This document shows, piece by piece, positions 35,661-48,307 of a stretch of DNA of 64,000 bases. The stretch is from Tetrahymena elliotti 4EA. Taxonomy: Eukaryota > Ciliophora > Oligohymenophorea > Hymenostomatida > Tetrahymenidae. Location: positions 1,062,580 to 1,126,579 of the forward strand of contig JH720304.1 in assembly GCA_000231825.2 (NCBI GenBank). The letters are read 5' to 3'. Numbering within the stretch: the stretch's first letter is position 1; the number at the start of each line of letters is the position of its first letter. The translations under genes and the position numbers were made by a program. The notes beneath the pieces were generated by a model, which had not been told where the DNA came from, ran no database searches, and was given only the letters and a program-made list of their open reading frames with translations.

Positions 35661-37392
35661 ATGAGTGATACTTCAAAATCAAGATCTAAAAATGCTTCCA
35701 ATCATAAGGAAAATACAGTTAGCTTGTAGCAATAGGCTACCATTTAAAATGAAGCCAATAAAGAGCAAAACAAGCCATATTAATAAATTATAAATGAAAG
35801 AATTCAAAATCGATTAACTGATGCTAGAAATGCAATTTAGAAAAAAGATTATTACACTGCAATTAATGGGCTAACTAAAGTTATTTTTTTAAAGCCAAAT
35901 CAAGCTGAAACATATAAAGAGCTTGGTGATGCATACAGCTAGATAAATGATATTAGTATGGCAATAATGTTATATAAAAAAGCTAATCAATTATCATATA
36001 GTTTGGTTACAGAAGATAAAATGAAAGATCTGCTTTTTCGTAAAGGTCTTATGCTTTTGATGCAAGGTGAATACAGTGATATTTTAGAAGGATCTTAGTA
36101 TGAGAATTTTGCTCGTTATTTAAGATATGATGTTCAATCAGTTATGCAAAAAATATATAGCTTTAAAATACCTCAATAATAAGCTATAGTAAATAAAACA
36201 TCATCTGAAAATGCAACATTGTAAGAAGATGCAGAAAAAAGTTAAGAGCAGCAATAAGTTTTAGCTAGTTTAAATGAAAGTAATAATGATAATCAAAGTG
36301 AGGAAAGAAGAAAAAAAGCATTTCAACATTTCTTAAGAGCTTATTGCTATGTTCTTACTTATCATAAGTCTTATGCATTAGAAGAATTAGATTTGGCAAT
36401 ATAAAAAGATAATAAATACATTCATGCTTTTCTATTAAAAGGGAAATTACTTTGGAGTTTTAATAAATATGCTGAAGGTAATGAAATATTTTGGAAAGCA
36501 GAAAACATTTATAATGAACATCCTGAAGTCAGAGATTTCTTGAAAATTATAGTTCCTAAGGCAGATGAATTGTTAAAAGAAACACGTTATTTGTTAGTTT
36601 AAAGCTAATTAGATAGATGCCTTATTAATGTCAAAAAAGGTTTAGAGCTATTCCCAAATAACACATAGTTTTTATTGATAAAAGCTTTCATTTTACGTAA
36701 ACAGAGCCAATATGAAAATTCTCTCAATTTCTTGTTGTTAGCATTTCATACACTCAGAGATAAATCGCTTGAATTTGAGGTAAAAAATTAGATTGCTTTG
36801 ACATATAACGAAATGGGTACAGTGTGTTTTAGTAGAAATAAATATGAGGAAGCTATAGCCCTTTTCAACGAATCTCTTTAATTTAAACCTAATGATTGGG
36901 GCGTAATCACAAATAGAGGAGACTGTTATAGGTAAAAATTATTTATAACATTTTATTAGATTAAAATTTATTCAAGAGATATTTCATATTAATGTAAAAT
37001 TAAAAATTAGAATGCAAAATAGAATAGATGACGCCCTTAAAGATTATTTAAAGGCCAATAAAATAATTGGGGATAAGAGTGAGTTGAATTTAAGAATTTC
37101 TATGATGAGAAATAGTAGAGGAATAGTTTTATTTAATTAGAAAAGATATGATAAAGCCTTGAAAGAATTTAATGAGGCAATAAAGCAAAGTGATCAGGTT
37201 GCCTAATATTATCAAAATAGGGCTAAATGCTATGTAGAAATGAAGTAGATGTAAGAAGCAATAGAAGACTATATGTAATGCTATAAGTTGGACCCAACAA
37301 ACACAGAAGTTGGAGTTATAGTTAATAAGTTAAAATAAGAGTCTGTATTAAAGAAAAAAGATAAGCACATGAAAATTAATCATGCAAACTGA
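35661..37392 (+). CDS. TPR-repeat protein
   Basis: Two exons (35661-36931, 37011-37392) with a 79-nt intron, 550 residues, start MSDTSKSRSKNASNHK. TPR-like helix pairs run through most of the chain: residues about 50-110 (DYYTAINGLTKVIFLKPNQ, AYSQINDISMAIMLYKKA), 215-280, 320-360, and 385 to the end (YEEAIALFNESLQFKPND, RYDKALKEFNEAIKQSDQ, MQEAIEDYMQCYKLDPTN). The family pattern W-L-G-Y-A-F-A-P is visible in the last four or five repeats. TPR arrays scaffold protein complexes; in ciliates many belong to ciliary, Hsp90 or APC assemblies. The N-terminal pair plus a long array is reminiscent of TTC16-like proteins, but I would not name it. The 60-residue Q/S/N-rich insert near residues 180-215 is likely a disordered loop. 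Confidence 0.82.
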
Positions 37393-39073
37393 ATGGATTC
37401 TTTATTATTCTCTCAATAAAATAAAAATTTTAAATTAATTTTATAATATTTTCTTATTTAATAGTTTTAAGTAAAAATATTTTACTTTATGTAATTAAAT
37501 CAATTTCTTGTTTATTAAAATAAAAAATTATTATGAAAAAATACTCACATCGATGCAAATATTATATATTATTAGTTTTGAAATATTATTTTAATAGTTA
37601 TTTGAGCATTTCAAAATTTATTTTGATAATTTATAACATTCTTCTTAACAAAAGGGGAATGATCAAAACATGGGTGCACCCATAAAACATCCATATTTGG
37701 TTGATTTTTAGGCTATAAAATAAATTCAAATATACAATAAACCCTCATTTTAAAACAAGATAGCTAATAAATGGGTTTTTAAAAGCACATTTTGATCACT
37801 CTCCTAATAAAATATGAATGGCTGATCTTCAAACTCATTTTTAGATCATTTCAAAAAATTAGTTTATTCATTTTTAATTGTATAAAGATGATTATTTAAA
37901 CATTTTTTCATTTTATCAGAATAAACTCAGCATTAGAAAGATTTTTTTTTAAATTAAAAATATCCTCAATAAAGTTTATTTGTGTTTTTTCCTGAATTTC
38001 TATCAAAAAGTTTTTATATTTTAAAATAACTTCGTTTTAGCTTTTTTATTTGTAAAGTAATTGTATTTGTTGGAATTTTTAAAAATGCGACTGCTATTAA
38101 AATTAAAAGTCCACTTAACTACTCTTGTTTATGATACAATAAATCAGAAAATAGTAAATTTTGTTACATCAAATAGTTTTTTATCAATTCTTTAAAACAA
38201 ATTGAAGATGACTTCTGGAATTTTCTGATCTAAATTAAATTAAGATAGAATTTATATAAGGTTTATATTTTTAAAATTAATTGACAAAATTTGTTTTGTT
38301 TAGTTAATAATTGTAATATAGTTTTAGTAAGTAAATAAATGTTTGATAAATATTATATGGATTGATTGACTGATTATTTATTTCATATGATTATGGTAAT
38401 CAAATAATTTTTTATTAGATCAGGAATACTTTGATTTAAAAATTTATTATTTTTGAATAAGGTTTGGCTAGTATCGTTCTATTGATCAAAAGTGATTAAA
38501 AATAGATCTTCTGATTCTTTTACAATCAATAAATTCAAAAATAATAATATCAGAGACACTAAAGAATAATATCAAAATGTAATTAAAAGAATAAAGGTAT
38601 GATTTATATATAGATAAAGTATTTCTAAATCTGTGTTTAAATGATTTGTGAACAGAAAAAAGCTATTCTAGGGGATTTAAAATAAATATAAATGGATATT
38701 AATAATATTTTTAGAAGAAATAAAAGCATGTTTATTATTATAAATTTGTCTACTCAAAGCTAAATCTAACATAAGTGACAGTAAATAATAATATGTCATA
38801 GCGATGATGTAATTATGAAATCAAAATTTTGCCATAACTTAAAATTAAGTATATTATTCTTTCATTGATTTTTCTATGTAGAGGAGACTAGATTGGCTTT
38901 ATTAAAACGATGGGAAAGAAAGGGCCTTAGGAATTAATTAATTAACTAACTAATTATTTATAAGCGGCAGCAAATAAATCTTGGCATAAAATAATAAATA
39001 TTAAAGAAAAATAAATAAATAGAGTAATAAGTAAAATATCTTAGTTAAATTATAAATATCTATAAAAAGTAAT
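37393..39073. other. Intergenic with one MITE-like element
   Basis: About 1.7 kb of AT-rich DNA. Only the inverted-repeat element at 37653-37804 stands out. No coding frame was found. Confidence 0.55.
37653..37804. mobile_element. MITE-like element with terminal inverted repeats
   Basis: The left end AGGGGAATGATCAAAACATG and the inverted right end AGGAGAGTGATCAAAATGTG match at about 15-16 of 20 positions, with the central TGATCAAAA perfect, bounding 152 bp. Just inside the left end is a perfect palindrome, ATGGGTGCACCCAT (37670-37683). There is no internal ORF. The size, TIRs and locally higher G+C fit a non-autonomous inverted-repeat element; the autonomous partner is not in this window. 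Confidence 0.5.
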
Positions 39074-39541
39074 ATGAACAAAGAATAGTATGTATTTGAT
39101 TACCCTTTCGAAACTGTCCTCAAAGGTTTCTGGCATAAATATCCCCATCCTGATTTGAGCTTTGTCAAAGATAATTTTGTTTTAAGCTATGATATAATCG
39201 ATGAGTAGACATTGCATGTTAAGAGATTAATGTATTCCAAAATGTATAAATATTTATGGTGCTATACTATCGAAGACATTAAAATATACTTTGATAAACG
39301 TGCTATGGAAATGAAATCTAAAATTATTAAAACATCTTCTATGTTCCCCCCAACTGGCCAAGCTGTTGAACTCATTTCTTATAAAGCTTTGGAAGATTTC
39401 AAAACTGTTTACGAAAAGACTATACAAGGATCTGAAGAAGGCTTCATAAAAAAATACGCCAAGAAATTCAACAACACTTTCTAAAAGGGTTGCCAAATTA
39501 TTGAAGAAAATTGTAAAAAAATAACTGAGGAAATGAAATGA
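39074..39541 (+). CDS. PRELI/MSF1-family mitochondrial lipid-transfer protein
   Basis: Intronless, 155 residues, start 39074 (MNKEQYVFDYPFETVLKGF), TGA 39539-39541. The N-terminus matches the PRELI/MSF1 pattern: aromatic start, W-x-KYPHP-(x)n-V motif (FWHKYPHPDLSFV), then a strand ending LHVKRLMYSK like the LxxxR of the family. The C-terminal 50 residues are helical and charged. PRELI proteins (yeast Ups1/Ups2) carry phosphatidic acid or phosphatidylserine across the mitochondrial intermembrane space as complexes with Mdm35/TRIAP1. At 155 residues it is shorter than the usual 170-220. The coding strand is conspicuously richer in C than its flanks, typical of a well expressed ciliate gene. Confidence 0.8.
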
Positions 39542-41220
39542 AATTGATCTTAACTCTCCAAAAACAAACCAATCTTAAGTAGAAAAGCAGATAAATAAAG
39601 AAAGATTTTACAAGATCTAATTATTAACAAATAAACAAACAAATTAAATTAAAAGGCTATTCAAAGACTAGAAACATCGATTAGAATTAGTACTACTTAT
39701 AAACAAACTAACAAGTTAATTAATTAATTTATCAATAAATACTTCCTTTATTTTTATTAATTCTTTTGGTAATGATTATTATTTATAAATCTCATTTTTT
39801 ACTGCTAATTAGACTTATTTGATATGAATAATCAATCAAATACTAATTAATTACTAAACAAGTTGAAAATAACAATTAAAGGTATTAATTCAATTCCTAT
39901 TTGATTTTTGGAGCTTTTAACTCTCTCAAAAAAGTAATAATTAATTGATTGTTAATAATTGTGGATAGGGAAATACTTGGTCTAAGCTTTTTCTGCTTGC
40001 TAAACCATTTAAATTAATTATAATTACAAATTTCAATAAAAAAACAGCAAGCAATTGAAATAATCGAGAATCCATTTCTTATTTCATTGATAAGTCTAAA
40101 TAATCTCTATTACTTTTCTATTTATTAGTGCTTTCTGCTTTAATCAATATCTATTACAACTCTCTATATATTTGTATATATAATATATCTTATCTCCTAT
40201 CAAAATATTTCAAAATTCTTCTAATTTACTTAATTAATTAATTATTAAATATTTTTTCTCCTTCAAATCAATAAAAAGTAATAGCAAAACCTAATCTATT
40301 TATTTATTTAATCAATTAATTTAAATCAACAGATGTAAATTCAAAAAGGAATATCTAAAACATGATATTAATATTAAGATATTTGAAATTTTCTGATATA
40401 AAATAAAATTTTTTGTGTTGAAAACAAAAAATCATCTAAGTAAGGAAATATGAAGCATGTTTATTGTATGAGATTTATAATTTTAATTAAAAAATGTAAA
40501 TAGAAATAAAACCATGAAAAAAAGTTTAAAAAAATAAGTTTTGTTTAATGGTTCTAAATTTTATATTTTCAATTAGATAAAAACTCACAATAAAATTCAT
40601 ACAATTCTCCACAAATAATCTAAAATATCTTCCTAATCCTCCTTGAAAATTTAATCAATTATAAATTTAAATTACAAATATAGAGCAATTTCTCTTTTCT
40701 CAAAATTTCATTTTCCCTTTTTATTTCAATTAATCAATCTCTTTGAAAGAGATCATCAATTTCTTTCAAATAAATGATGTTTATATTTTATTAAATCAAG
40801 AGTATTAATCTTTCTAAACTAATTTGACAATATTTATGATTTCATTTTATTTATATACTTAATTTTTAAGATAAATTATATCTAAATCTTATTTAACTTA
40901 CAACTTTATCAAAATTTATCATTGTTAGAAAAATTTTTACTTAAATTTCATTCAATTCTTTTTTTACAAATAATATTTTTAGAAGAAATTTAAATATCAT
41001 TTTTATTTTTTATTTTATTTTCAATTTCACTTGAACAAATAACCAGAGAGTTTTCTTAAAATAAATGACCACAAGTTTTCTTATCTAGTAAAGATGATAA
41101 AATCAAAAGAGTTTTTTTGAAATAAAAAATTGATTTTAAGAGTTAAATAACAAACATTTAATAAATTTATCCATTTATAAAATAAAAACTTCTCTTATTA
41201 AATAAAGAATAAAATATTAG

Positions 41221-41380
41221 TTCCTTCAAAGCTAATTTGATAAGAAAATATGATGATTTTCTTTTGTGGTTTATTCTATCTAGAGGGTATTTTATATCTC
41301 AATATCATATTTAACTTACAAAATCTAGAAATAAATGTTTGAAAAGAAAATTTATTTTAAAATTTTATAAAATTGAATGA
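41221..41380. repeat. Imperfect direct repeat, unit 1
   Basis: TTCCTTCAAAGCTAATTTGA opens a unit of about 160 bp that also contains TTTATTCTAT and AGAAATAAATGTTTGAAAAG. It recurs 213 bp downstream with moderate divergence. A third, weaker relative lies near 40808-40920. Confidence 0.5.
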
Positions 41381-41433
41381 AAAATAAATTTTTTAAGAGA
41401 TTTAGATGTTTTTAAAATATGAAGTTCTAGAAA

Positions 41434-41590
41434 TTCCTTCAAAGTAAATTTGAGAAGAGTATAGGATGATTTCATTTGTATGATTTATTCTATATAAAAG
41501 ATATCTAATTTTATATTAATATGCTATTTAAAACATATAAAATTAGAAATAAATGCTTGAAAAAAAAACTATTTTTAAGAGTTTTAGAGG
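41434..41590. repeat. Imperfect direct repeat, unit 2
   Basis: TTCCTTCAAAGTAAATTTGA, then TTTATTCTAT and AGAAATAAATGCTTGAAAAA, in the same order and spacing as unit 1. Confidence 0.5.
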
Positions 41591-41747
41591 CTTTTAAATG
41601 AAGTTTGAAGATAGAAATGAAAATTGATTGATAAAATTTGCCCATTTAGAACAAATAAAAAACAAGTTTACAAAAATAAGATTTTTAAAATTAAAAATAG
41701 ATTATAAAATAAGTAAGGTAAGTTGGTCTTTTTTTTCTTTCTCTCTT

Positions 41748-44190
41748 TCAATTTTACATTTATGAAGAGCCATTTCTCTAGGATTTTAAATGTTCTTCCT
41801 TTAAATTTCTAATAATTCCTTCTAATTCCTTTTCTACAGAGGGGCTAATTTGATGAATTTTAGCAAAATTACGGGCAAAAGTGTGGGGATCGTCACTTTC
41901 TCTTAAAGAGATGGTAACTACTTTATTTTTGCTTAAGCTGACTTTAAATTGAGAGAAAGGCTTCTCCCTTTAGACCTATCTAGTGAGAAGAGTGGGGGCA
42001 GAGGGTTTAAGTTTCTTTAATGAATCTAAACGCTCTCCTTTACTAACTTTTTCAAGCTTTGATTTTAAAATTTAAGATCTTTAGAATCCAGTTTTAACTC
42101 TTCCCACAGATTTTTCGAAATCACGAACGAGGTCTTTTGCATCAATTTTTTCATTAATTCCAGATATTCTAGATCTATTTACATTAGGTTTGAAGGTACA
42201 TTAATTTAATTCTTCTTATTGTTTTTCTAAATAAATTAATTCTTCCTTCTTTAACCTTTCTTCTAATGGTTCTACTTAATACAAACGATCAAATATATTG
42301 ACATGTCCATTGTATTTTAAAAGTATAGAATGTTCATTAATTTTGCTATTTATACTCAAATCTGGTTTAAATGTGCATTATTCCTTTTCCTTTTAATCTT
42401 TTTCCTATCTTAAGTTAAATATCTTTTCATTTATCTTTTCCTACTTTTTATATAAAATCTTATATCTTTCTAGTTAAAATCTTGATGGAGACACTTAGTC
42501 AGACCCTTGCAAAGACCCTTTTTTATTAATATTATCAAATTAATGATATTCTCTCTAAATAAAGAAAATGTTAAATTTACCATTTCTATTGTCATAGCCA
42601 TTGTTCATTCCACATTCTTCTTCATATTCCCTTTATTTTTATTCATATACATCTGGTGTCAATCCTTCTATAGGATTTTCTTATAAAAACTTAAAAGTGT
42701 TGTGAAGCTCTAAATGCTCTGATGTTTTTTCTATTTTAGGATGGAATGTGAGCATCTCTTCTCTTTTATAGCAGAATTCTTCAAATTGTTTTGGCTTCAA
42801 AAAACCTATTTTTTTATAAGCAAATTAATCGATTTCAAGCTCTTTCCATGCTTCTACTAATTTAATCAACTATTCCTCAAATGATTAATCATTCATAATA
42901 TACTCTTCTTAATTTCCATTATATTTTAGTAAGTACTCTCTTATTAGATTAACTGTAGCAATAGTTGCAAGCTTAACAGGATCTAGAAGTATTCTAATTA
43001 AGCAGTAAACAATCTCAGTAGATATGACATCTACTTATTCATTGTTGATTGAGCAAACATTCCAAAATTCTTCATGGAAATACCTAAAGATTAATATTTC
43101 AAAATAAAATTTTATAATTTATCTTAAATTGATTTGACTGTTAATTGAATGATTTTTAAATATTTAAATTTTACATTTCTGCAAATCTTCTTTTGACTTC
43201 CATATGCTTAGTTGAACTTGGGTTGTTTTAAAAAGGTACTATATGACAATTTTCATCATATTGTAAACATTAAAAGACTTTTAATTGAAAAAGTACTCTT
43301 CCTATTTGCTCGAAATTAAGATTATTTTTTCTCATAAGGTCAACTTGCTATAAGGCGCTATTCAAAGTGTTTTCCATTTTGTATGTCAAAAGTTGGTTTG
43401 ATTTTTTTGAAATTTTGCGAGAATTAGCAGCTTCTTTAGCTTACTTTGAAATAAGTTTATCAAGTAAAACAGTCTTTTCTTTTTTAACATCATTATAATG
43501 ATACAAACGGAGTTAAGCACGATTTGCAGAAAGAGATCTACTTTATTAGTACTGCTGAGATGAATTAAGACCTGATCTATTTTATGATTGTCTTAAATAT
43601 TCAGTGTAGCTAGCGTTGAGAGATTATTGTCTTTATCCTTGATAAATATAATCATAATTGCTACTGCGACTGCTTCTAAAATTTTAGAGCTAATTTTGCT
43701 ATGAAAAAGAGCGATTTTAGCTGTTATACATGCTATTAGTGCTGCGATTGTGTGCAGATTACTAATAATTAAGATTGCTAACACTCTTAGAAGTTAAAGA
43801 TTAGGCTAATTCACGAATTTCACGAGGAGATAAAATCTTTTATAGCTCAGTAGAAACTAATTATAGATTATGATTACGCTACACTTATTATTATGATGAA
43901 GATCTAAGATTATTCATCTTTTATTCATAAGAATTAGCCAAATAGTTTTATAAATTCTCTACTTTCTTAATTTTTTAATGATGCATAAGTTGAGGAGAAT
44001 CTTATGAGTATATAGGTGATGACTAAACCTTCAATTAAGAAGGATCTGCTGATTAAAGGTTAGAGTTATTTACTAATATATTGTGAGGAGAATTCCCTTA
44101 ACCTCCCTAAGAGTTTACTTCTTGATTATTCATCAAGTAAGCTTATTCATCTAATTATTATTAAAGCTATTGTTAAGATAATGGTTGCAT
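41748..44190 (-). CDS. Large Q/S/R-rich protein with CTFKP motifs, probably cytoskeletal
   Basis: Two exons (43175-44190, 41748-43083), 91-nt intron, 783 residues, start MQPLSQQQLQQQLDEQ, TGA at 41748-41750. Residues 1-215 are low-complexity (Q, N, S, Y, R; several RSRS-type runs). A helical Lys-rich segment and a folded-looking middle follow (about 305-440; EEFWNVCSINNEQVDVISTE resembles a calmodulin-like or IQ-adjacent region). The motif CTFKPxxxxxS/R occurs twice (CTFKPDLSINSKI; CTFKPNVNRSRI); I know this motif from many ciliate and flagellate coiled-coil proteins of centrioles and cilia. The C-terminus (KVSLSKNKVVTISLRESDDP, then a helical LARxF-like stretch) resembles the small beta-alpha tail seen in several ciliary proteins. 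Placement in cilium or basal body is inferred. Confidence 0.72.
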
Positions 44191-45774
44191 TTATTTTTTA
44201 TTCAAGTCTCTTTCTTTATACTATAAATCAATGTTCAAACTTAATGTTGGCTTTCTCTCTCACTATTACTACTCTTTACTTCTTAATTCAATGTTTATCT
44301 TCTATATTCTTGGATACTGAGCACTTATTCTTCGGAATGAAAAAACTATCAATACCTTTCTTATTTATTATGAGAAAAAGCTTTGGGAAAGTGAATTAAA
44401 ATAATATAAATAATTACTTTTGATTAAATAAAAAAAAAGCAATGATAAATAATTTATAAATAAATGTTGATTTGTTCAGCATTTTAATATCTTTATTTAT
44501 TTCATATAATTTTATTAAGTAATTTATTACTAAGAACATACATTTTCATTCAGTTCTTTTTCAAATAGTCATGCATTTTCTCTTTCTCTTTTTACTGTTT
44601 CATAGTCTGTCTTTCTCTTTCAATTCATCCAAAATTTTGAAATAAAAAACTTAATGGATTTAGACATATATTTATGAGAAGAGTTCATTCATTCTATTTT
44701 TTGAATTGTCATCCTCTTTTTATTTAAATTATTTAATAAATTTTTATTATTTAAAAAAGATCTTTCAAACTTTCTTTTCATTAAATTTTATGTGATAAAA
44801 ATAAAATTTACCTAATGCATTTATTATAAAAATTAACTCATTCATTTCATCTAATTTACTGGATTCTTTGTTCCCTCCCTTTCATTATTCTTCATTCATT
44901 ATTTATTCATTTAAATAAATTCAAAATAAAATAATTTTTTAAACTATTAAAAAAATTAAACAACCAAAACTGAAGATAATCTTTATAATTTTAGTAAATA
45001 TTATTTTATTTTTAATTTAAATCATATTTCTATGTTCGTAAATACAGTTTCTAATTATTAATTTAATCATCAAATTTCTTTATTTCATTTAAATAAATTA
45101 AAGTATTTCTAAGTTATTTAATAAAAACAAGCTTAAATACCTAAACTTAAAATAAATTTTATCATTTTAATAAATAGATTTTACTTTATTTTATTTTTAA
45201 TTTAAATCAATTAACGATTACAATAATTAAATCAAATGGGAACCTAATTTTTTATCATGAAGGTTTTGAAGATAAAATTATTGAAAATAAAGTAAATTAA
45301 ATAAATTAATGTATTTTTTAATATTTATGGATTTCTTATCAAAATTTCTCCTCTCTCTTAATTTTTTTCTTCATTAATTTTATAAGAAATAGATCTATCA
45401 TAAATAATACCTCATTGATCTTAACTGATCTTGAGTCTTTATTTAAAATATAATAGGTTTCCATTTGTTTTACCTCAAATAATAGCACATTTTCATAAAT
45501 TCATAAAAATAAATTCTAATTTTTTAATTAAAAAACTGGCTAATTTTAATTTTCTTTTTGCGAAGCAAATTTTAAAATAAAAAAATAATTTATTTGATTT
45601 AGAAAATCGATTGAAAACTTCTTTTCTCAATTAAAAAATTTGAATACAAATAAATTATGCTAGATAATTATTACTAATATTAGAATTATAAATTATTTAA
45701 ATAAGGTAAAATTGTAAAAAGTTTTTTGTTTTTATTTAAAGCTGAGTTTGTTTCTAAACTTTTAATAAAATAAA
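44191..45774. other. Intergenic, no gene seen
   Basis: About 1.6 kb of AT-rich sequence upstream of the 783-residue gene and downstream of the RING gene (both minus strand). Only simple A/T-rich repeats and scattered TCATTCATT runs were seen. Confidence 0.55.
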
Positions 45775-46887
45775 TCATGGATCATAGACAACTATTAAAT
45801 CTTTAATTGTTTATCTACAAAAAGGACATTCCATTTTATAACTTTATTTTATTTTAAGGGAACATTCATAGCAAGAAGCTCTATGCCCACAAGGGTAAAA
45901 CACGGTGTTAATTTATTTATTAGCACAAATAACGCAAGTTTAACTGTCATTAATTTAAGGAATATCCAATTTTGTCTAAAATTTATAATTGAAAATTAAA
46001 TATTTATTTATTTAGAAATAAATCATTTACTTCTTATTTTTGAGATTCATATAAAATTACAGAAAGATATAAAAAACAAGCTCCACAAACTAAATCAGCT
46101 ACATAAGGAATAGAAAATATAAATAGCATTAATCTCTCAGATGACTCTTCTTCAAGATTCTAATTATATTAAAGTAAATTTTTTATCTCAAACTCCATTT
46201 CCATTAATCGTTTTTATATTTGATTTCGTTTTTTAACTAGGAAGTTTTGTGAGTATTTATTGATAATAATTTGTATGAAAAGCTTTAAAAACTAAATGAA
46301 AGATTTAGTCGGTAAAAAACAATCAACTTTAAAGATTTAATAAATAAAATATTGAAATATTATTTACTCTTAAGAAGAGAATTTCTAAAATGGAGTAAAG
46401 TAAGACTACTGAAAATACTGAGGTAGTTATCTGTAAATAAAAAAGTAAAGTTTCTAAATAATTTTCATGATTTATCTTTTATTTATAAATTACGACTCCA
46501 TGGACAGTAATATGCATTTTATTCAATGTGAGAACTCCTCCACGCCCAAAAAATATTATCATCAATATACACATAATATTAACTATTTATCCTACTCTCA
46601 TCTTGAATAATAATTACAATACAAATTTATAATTTAAATATTTGAAATATATTTACTCTTCTAACAGTATACATTACAAACCCACTTAATGAAACCACAG
46701 CTTACAAAATTAATGCTATAATACATCTATTTCTCCATAATTTAATATGAAATGGAAGTCTATTTCCTCTGTATTCGGGATCTAAATAATCCTAATAATA
46801 TGACTATAAATACTAACCTTGTTAATTTCCATTATTATTTGAATCTGAGTTTTCTTTTTACTCTTCAGCTTCAAAATTATGGTACAT
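45775..46887 (-). CDS. Multi-pass membrane RING-finger protein, putative E3 ubiquitin ligase
   Basis: Four exons, all phase 0 (46657-46887, 46368-46601, 46031-46291, 45775-45975), introns 55-76 nt, 308 residues. The start at 46887 gives a Q/N/S-rich cytosolic N-terminus. Hydrophobic helices follow (CIIALILQAVVSLSGFVMYT; VNIMCILMIIFFG; TTSVFSVVLLYSILEILFL), and another before the RING (SIPYVADLVCGACFLYLSVI). The last 55 residues are a C3HC4 RING: CVIC at about 257, CGHRASCYEC, then CPFC, with the tail IKDLIVVYDP. The short C-terminal RING after several TM helices resembles MUL1/MAPL-type or ER/Golgi ligases. The role would be E2 recruitment for ubiquitination at a membrane; the substrate is unknown. 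Confidence 0.86.
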
Positions 46888-48307
46888 TTATCTTCTTCAG
46901 CAAAATTTTTAAACCTATCAAAAATTTATTGAGTTAATCTAAATTCCTAACTAATAATACTTTAATTACTTTTAAATATTATTTACCAAATAAATCCTAA
47001 TCACAATTTTTGTAATATCAGAATATCCATTAATCAAGAAAGTTTACATTTTACAAAAAAAAAATATTTTCTATACTAATCTTAAAAATATGTTAACCAA
47101 AATAGGAATGAAATATAATTTTCCTATTCTTAATAAAAGAGATATAAAGGAAAATTAGATAGTTATTTAAATGTTTATTTTGAAAACAATCATATTTTTA
47201 TCCTTTTTTAAATCACAAATTATCTTTAAAAGCAAAAGTAATATTTGCTGGAGTATGATAATAAGAATTAAAAGGATCTTATCATACTTATATTTAATAG
47301 CAAATACAATTAATATTAGTAAATATCAAGCAGAAAATTTGTAAGTAATATTAGTATGAAATGATTAATTTCGGAAAATATTTAAATATGATTAAATTAT
47401 TTAAAATATTAGATAATTTTCAGGATAATATAATTCCCAGTATTCATTTCTAGCTAAATTCCTGTTTACCAACAAGAATTTTTATTATTTTTAAACTTTT
47501 ATTCATAAAAATAAAATACTTCAAATAAAATTTAATAAAAAAAGCTAAATTCTGAAAGATTTAAACAATAATAAACATGTCATGAATCTGAAAATAACTC
47601 ATGCAGATATATTCCTTTAAACAAATATAAAATATTTATTATTTTATATCTTTTGAAATTAGATGTTTTAATTTTTTTATGTTTGATGGAATAATAAATA
47701 GAGATTGAAGTAAGCAGATCAAGAGTAAGTAAATTTAGATAATAATTTTTTTGATAAAAATAAATAAAAGCTTAATAAAATAAAAATTATTTTTTACTTT
47801 ACATTAATTAAAATTTATTTTATGATTTAATATTTGAAAATTGATCGTTTTGTTTGAACAGATTTTTAAAAAGTAATTTCATAAAAATAATAGTTTACAA
47901 AAGTGATTTATTTGAATTTTTAATTATACAAAAATAACTTATCTCAAAATTAAATCAAACAAAGAAGTTAATTTTTTAATTAAGTAAATTATTATTGAAA
48001 TTATTTAATTACTATTAAATAAATAAAAAAATGCTTAAAATTGACATTTTTAATAGATTAAAACAATTACTTTTACTACTAAATGAAGAAGTTTTAATTG
48101 GAAAATTATGTGTGTGAATTTATTTTAATTTAGGCAAGAAATGATTAAGTAGAGAGTTATGTAGGAAGATAAAGATGAAATTATAAAATAAGAATTTTGA
48201 TATGTTAATGAATATTGATAGTTTTATATTTATATTTATTTTATTTAGTTGAAGCTTTTACCTTTGCAACAATAACTACAAGAATATGAAATTTATATTT
48301 AAAATAC
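46888..48307. other. Intergenic, possible tiny gene
   Basis: 1.4 kb between the RING gene start and the tubby stop. Mostly AT-rich with no clear coding. One weak candidate for a small spliced plus-strand gene spans 47686-48200. Confidence 0.5.
47686..48200 (+). other. Possible small spliced gene (weak)
   Basis: A first exon candidate (ATG 47686, MEQQIEIEVSRSR) ends in a consensus donor GTAAGT at 47725. A piece after TTTTAATTTAG at 48134 reads QEMIKQRVMQEDKDEII to TGA 48198-48200. The phases do not join cleanly, so this is only a hint of coding, not a gene model. Confidence 0.22.

Larger units (their letters stand above)
39542..41747. other. Intergenic between convergent genes, with diverged repeats
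   Basis: 2.2 kb of AT-rich DNA between the PRELI gene and the 3' end of the 783-residue minus-strand gene. It contains imperfect direct repeats at 41221 and 41434, with a weaker relative near 40808. No gene was found. Confidence 0.55.

Noticed and set aside
43593..43784. Hydrophobic small minus-strand ORF
   Set aside because: Out-of-frame shadow of the S/R-rich region of the 783-residue gene.
46752..46937. 61-residue plus-strand ORF
   Set aside because: Antisense to exon 1 and leader of the RING gene.
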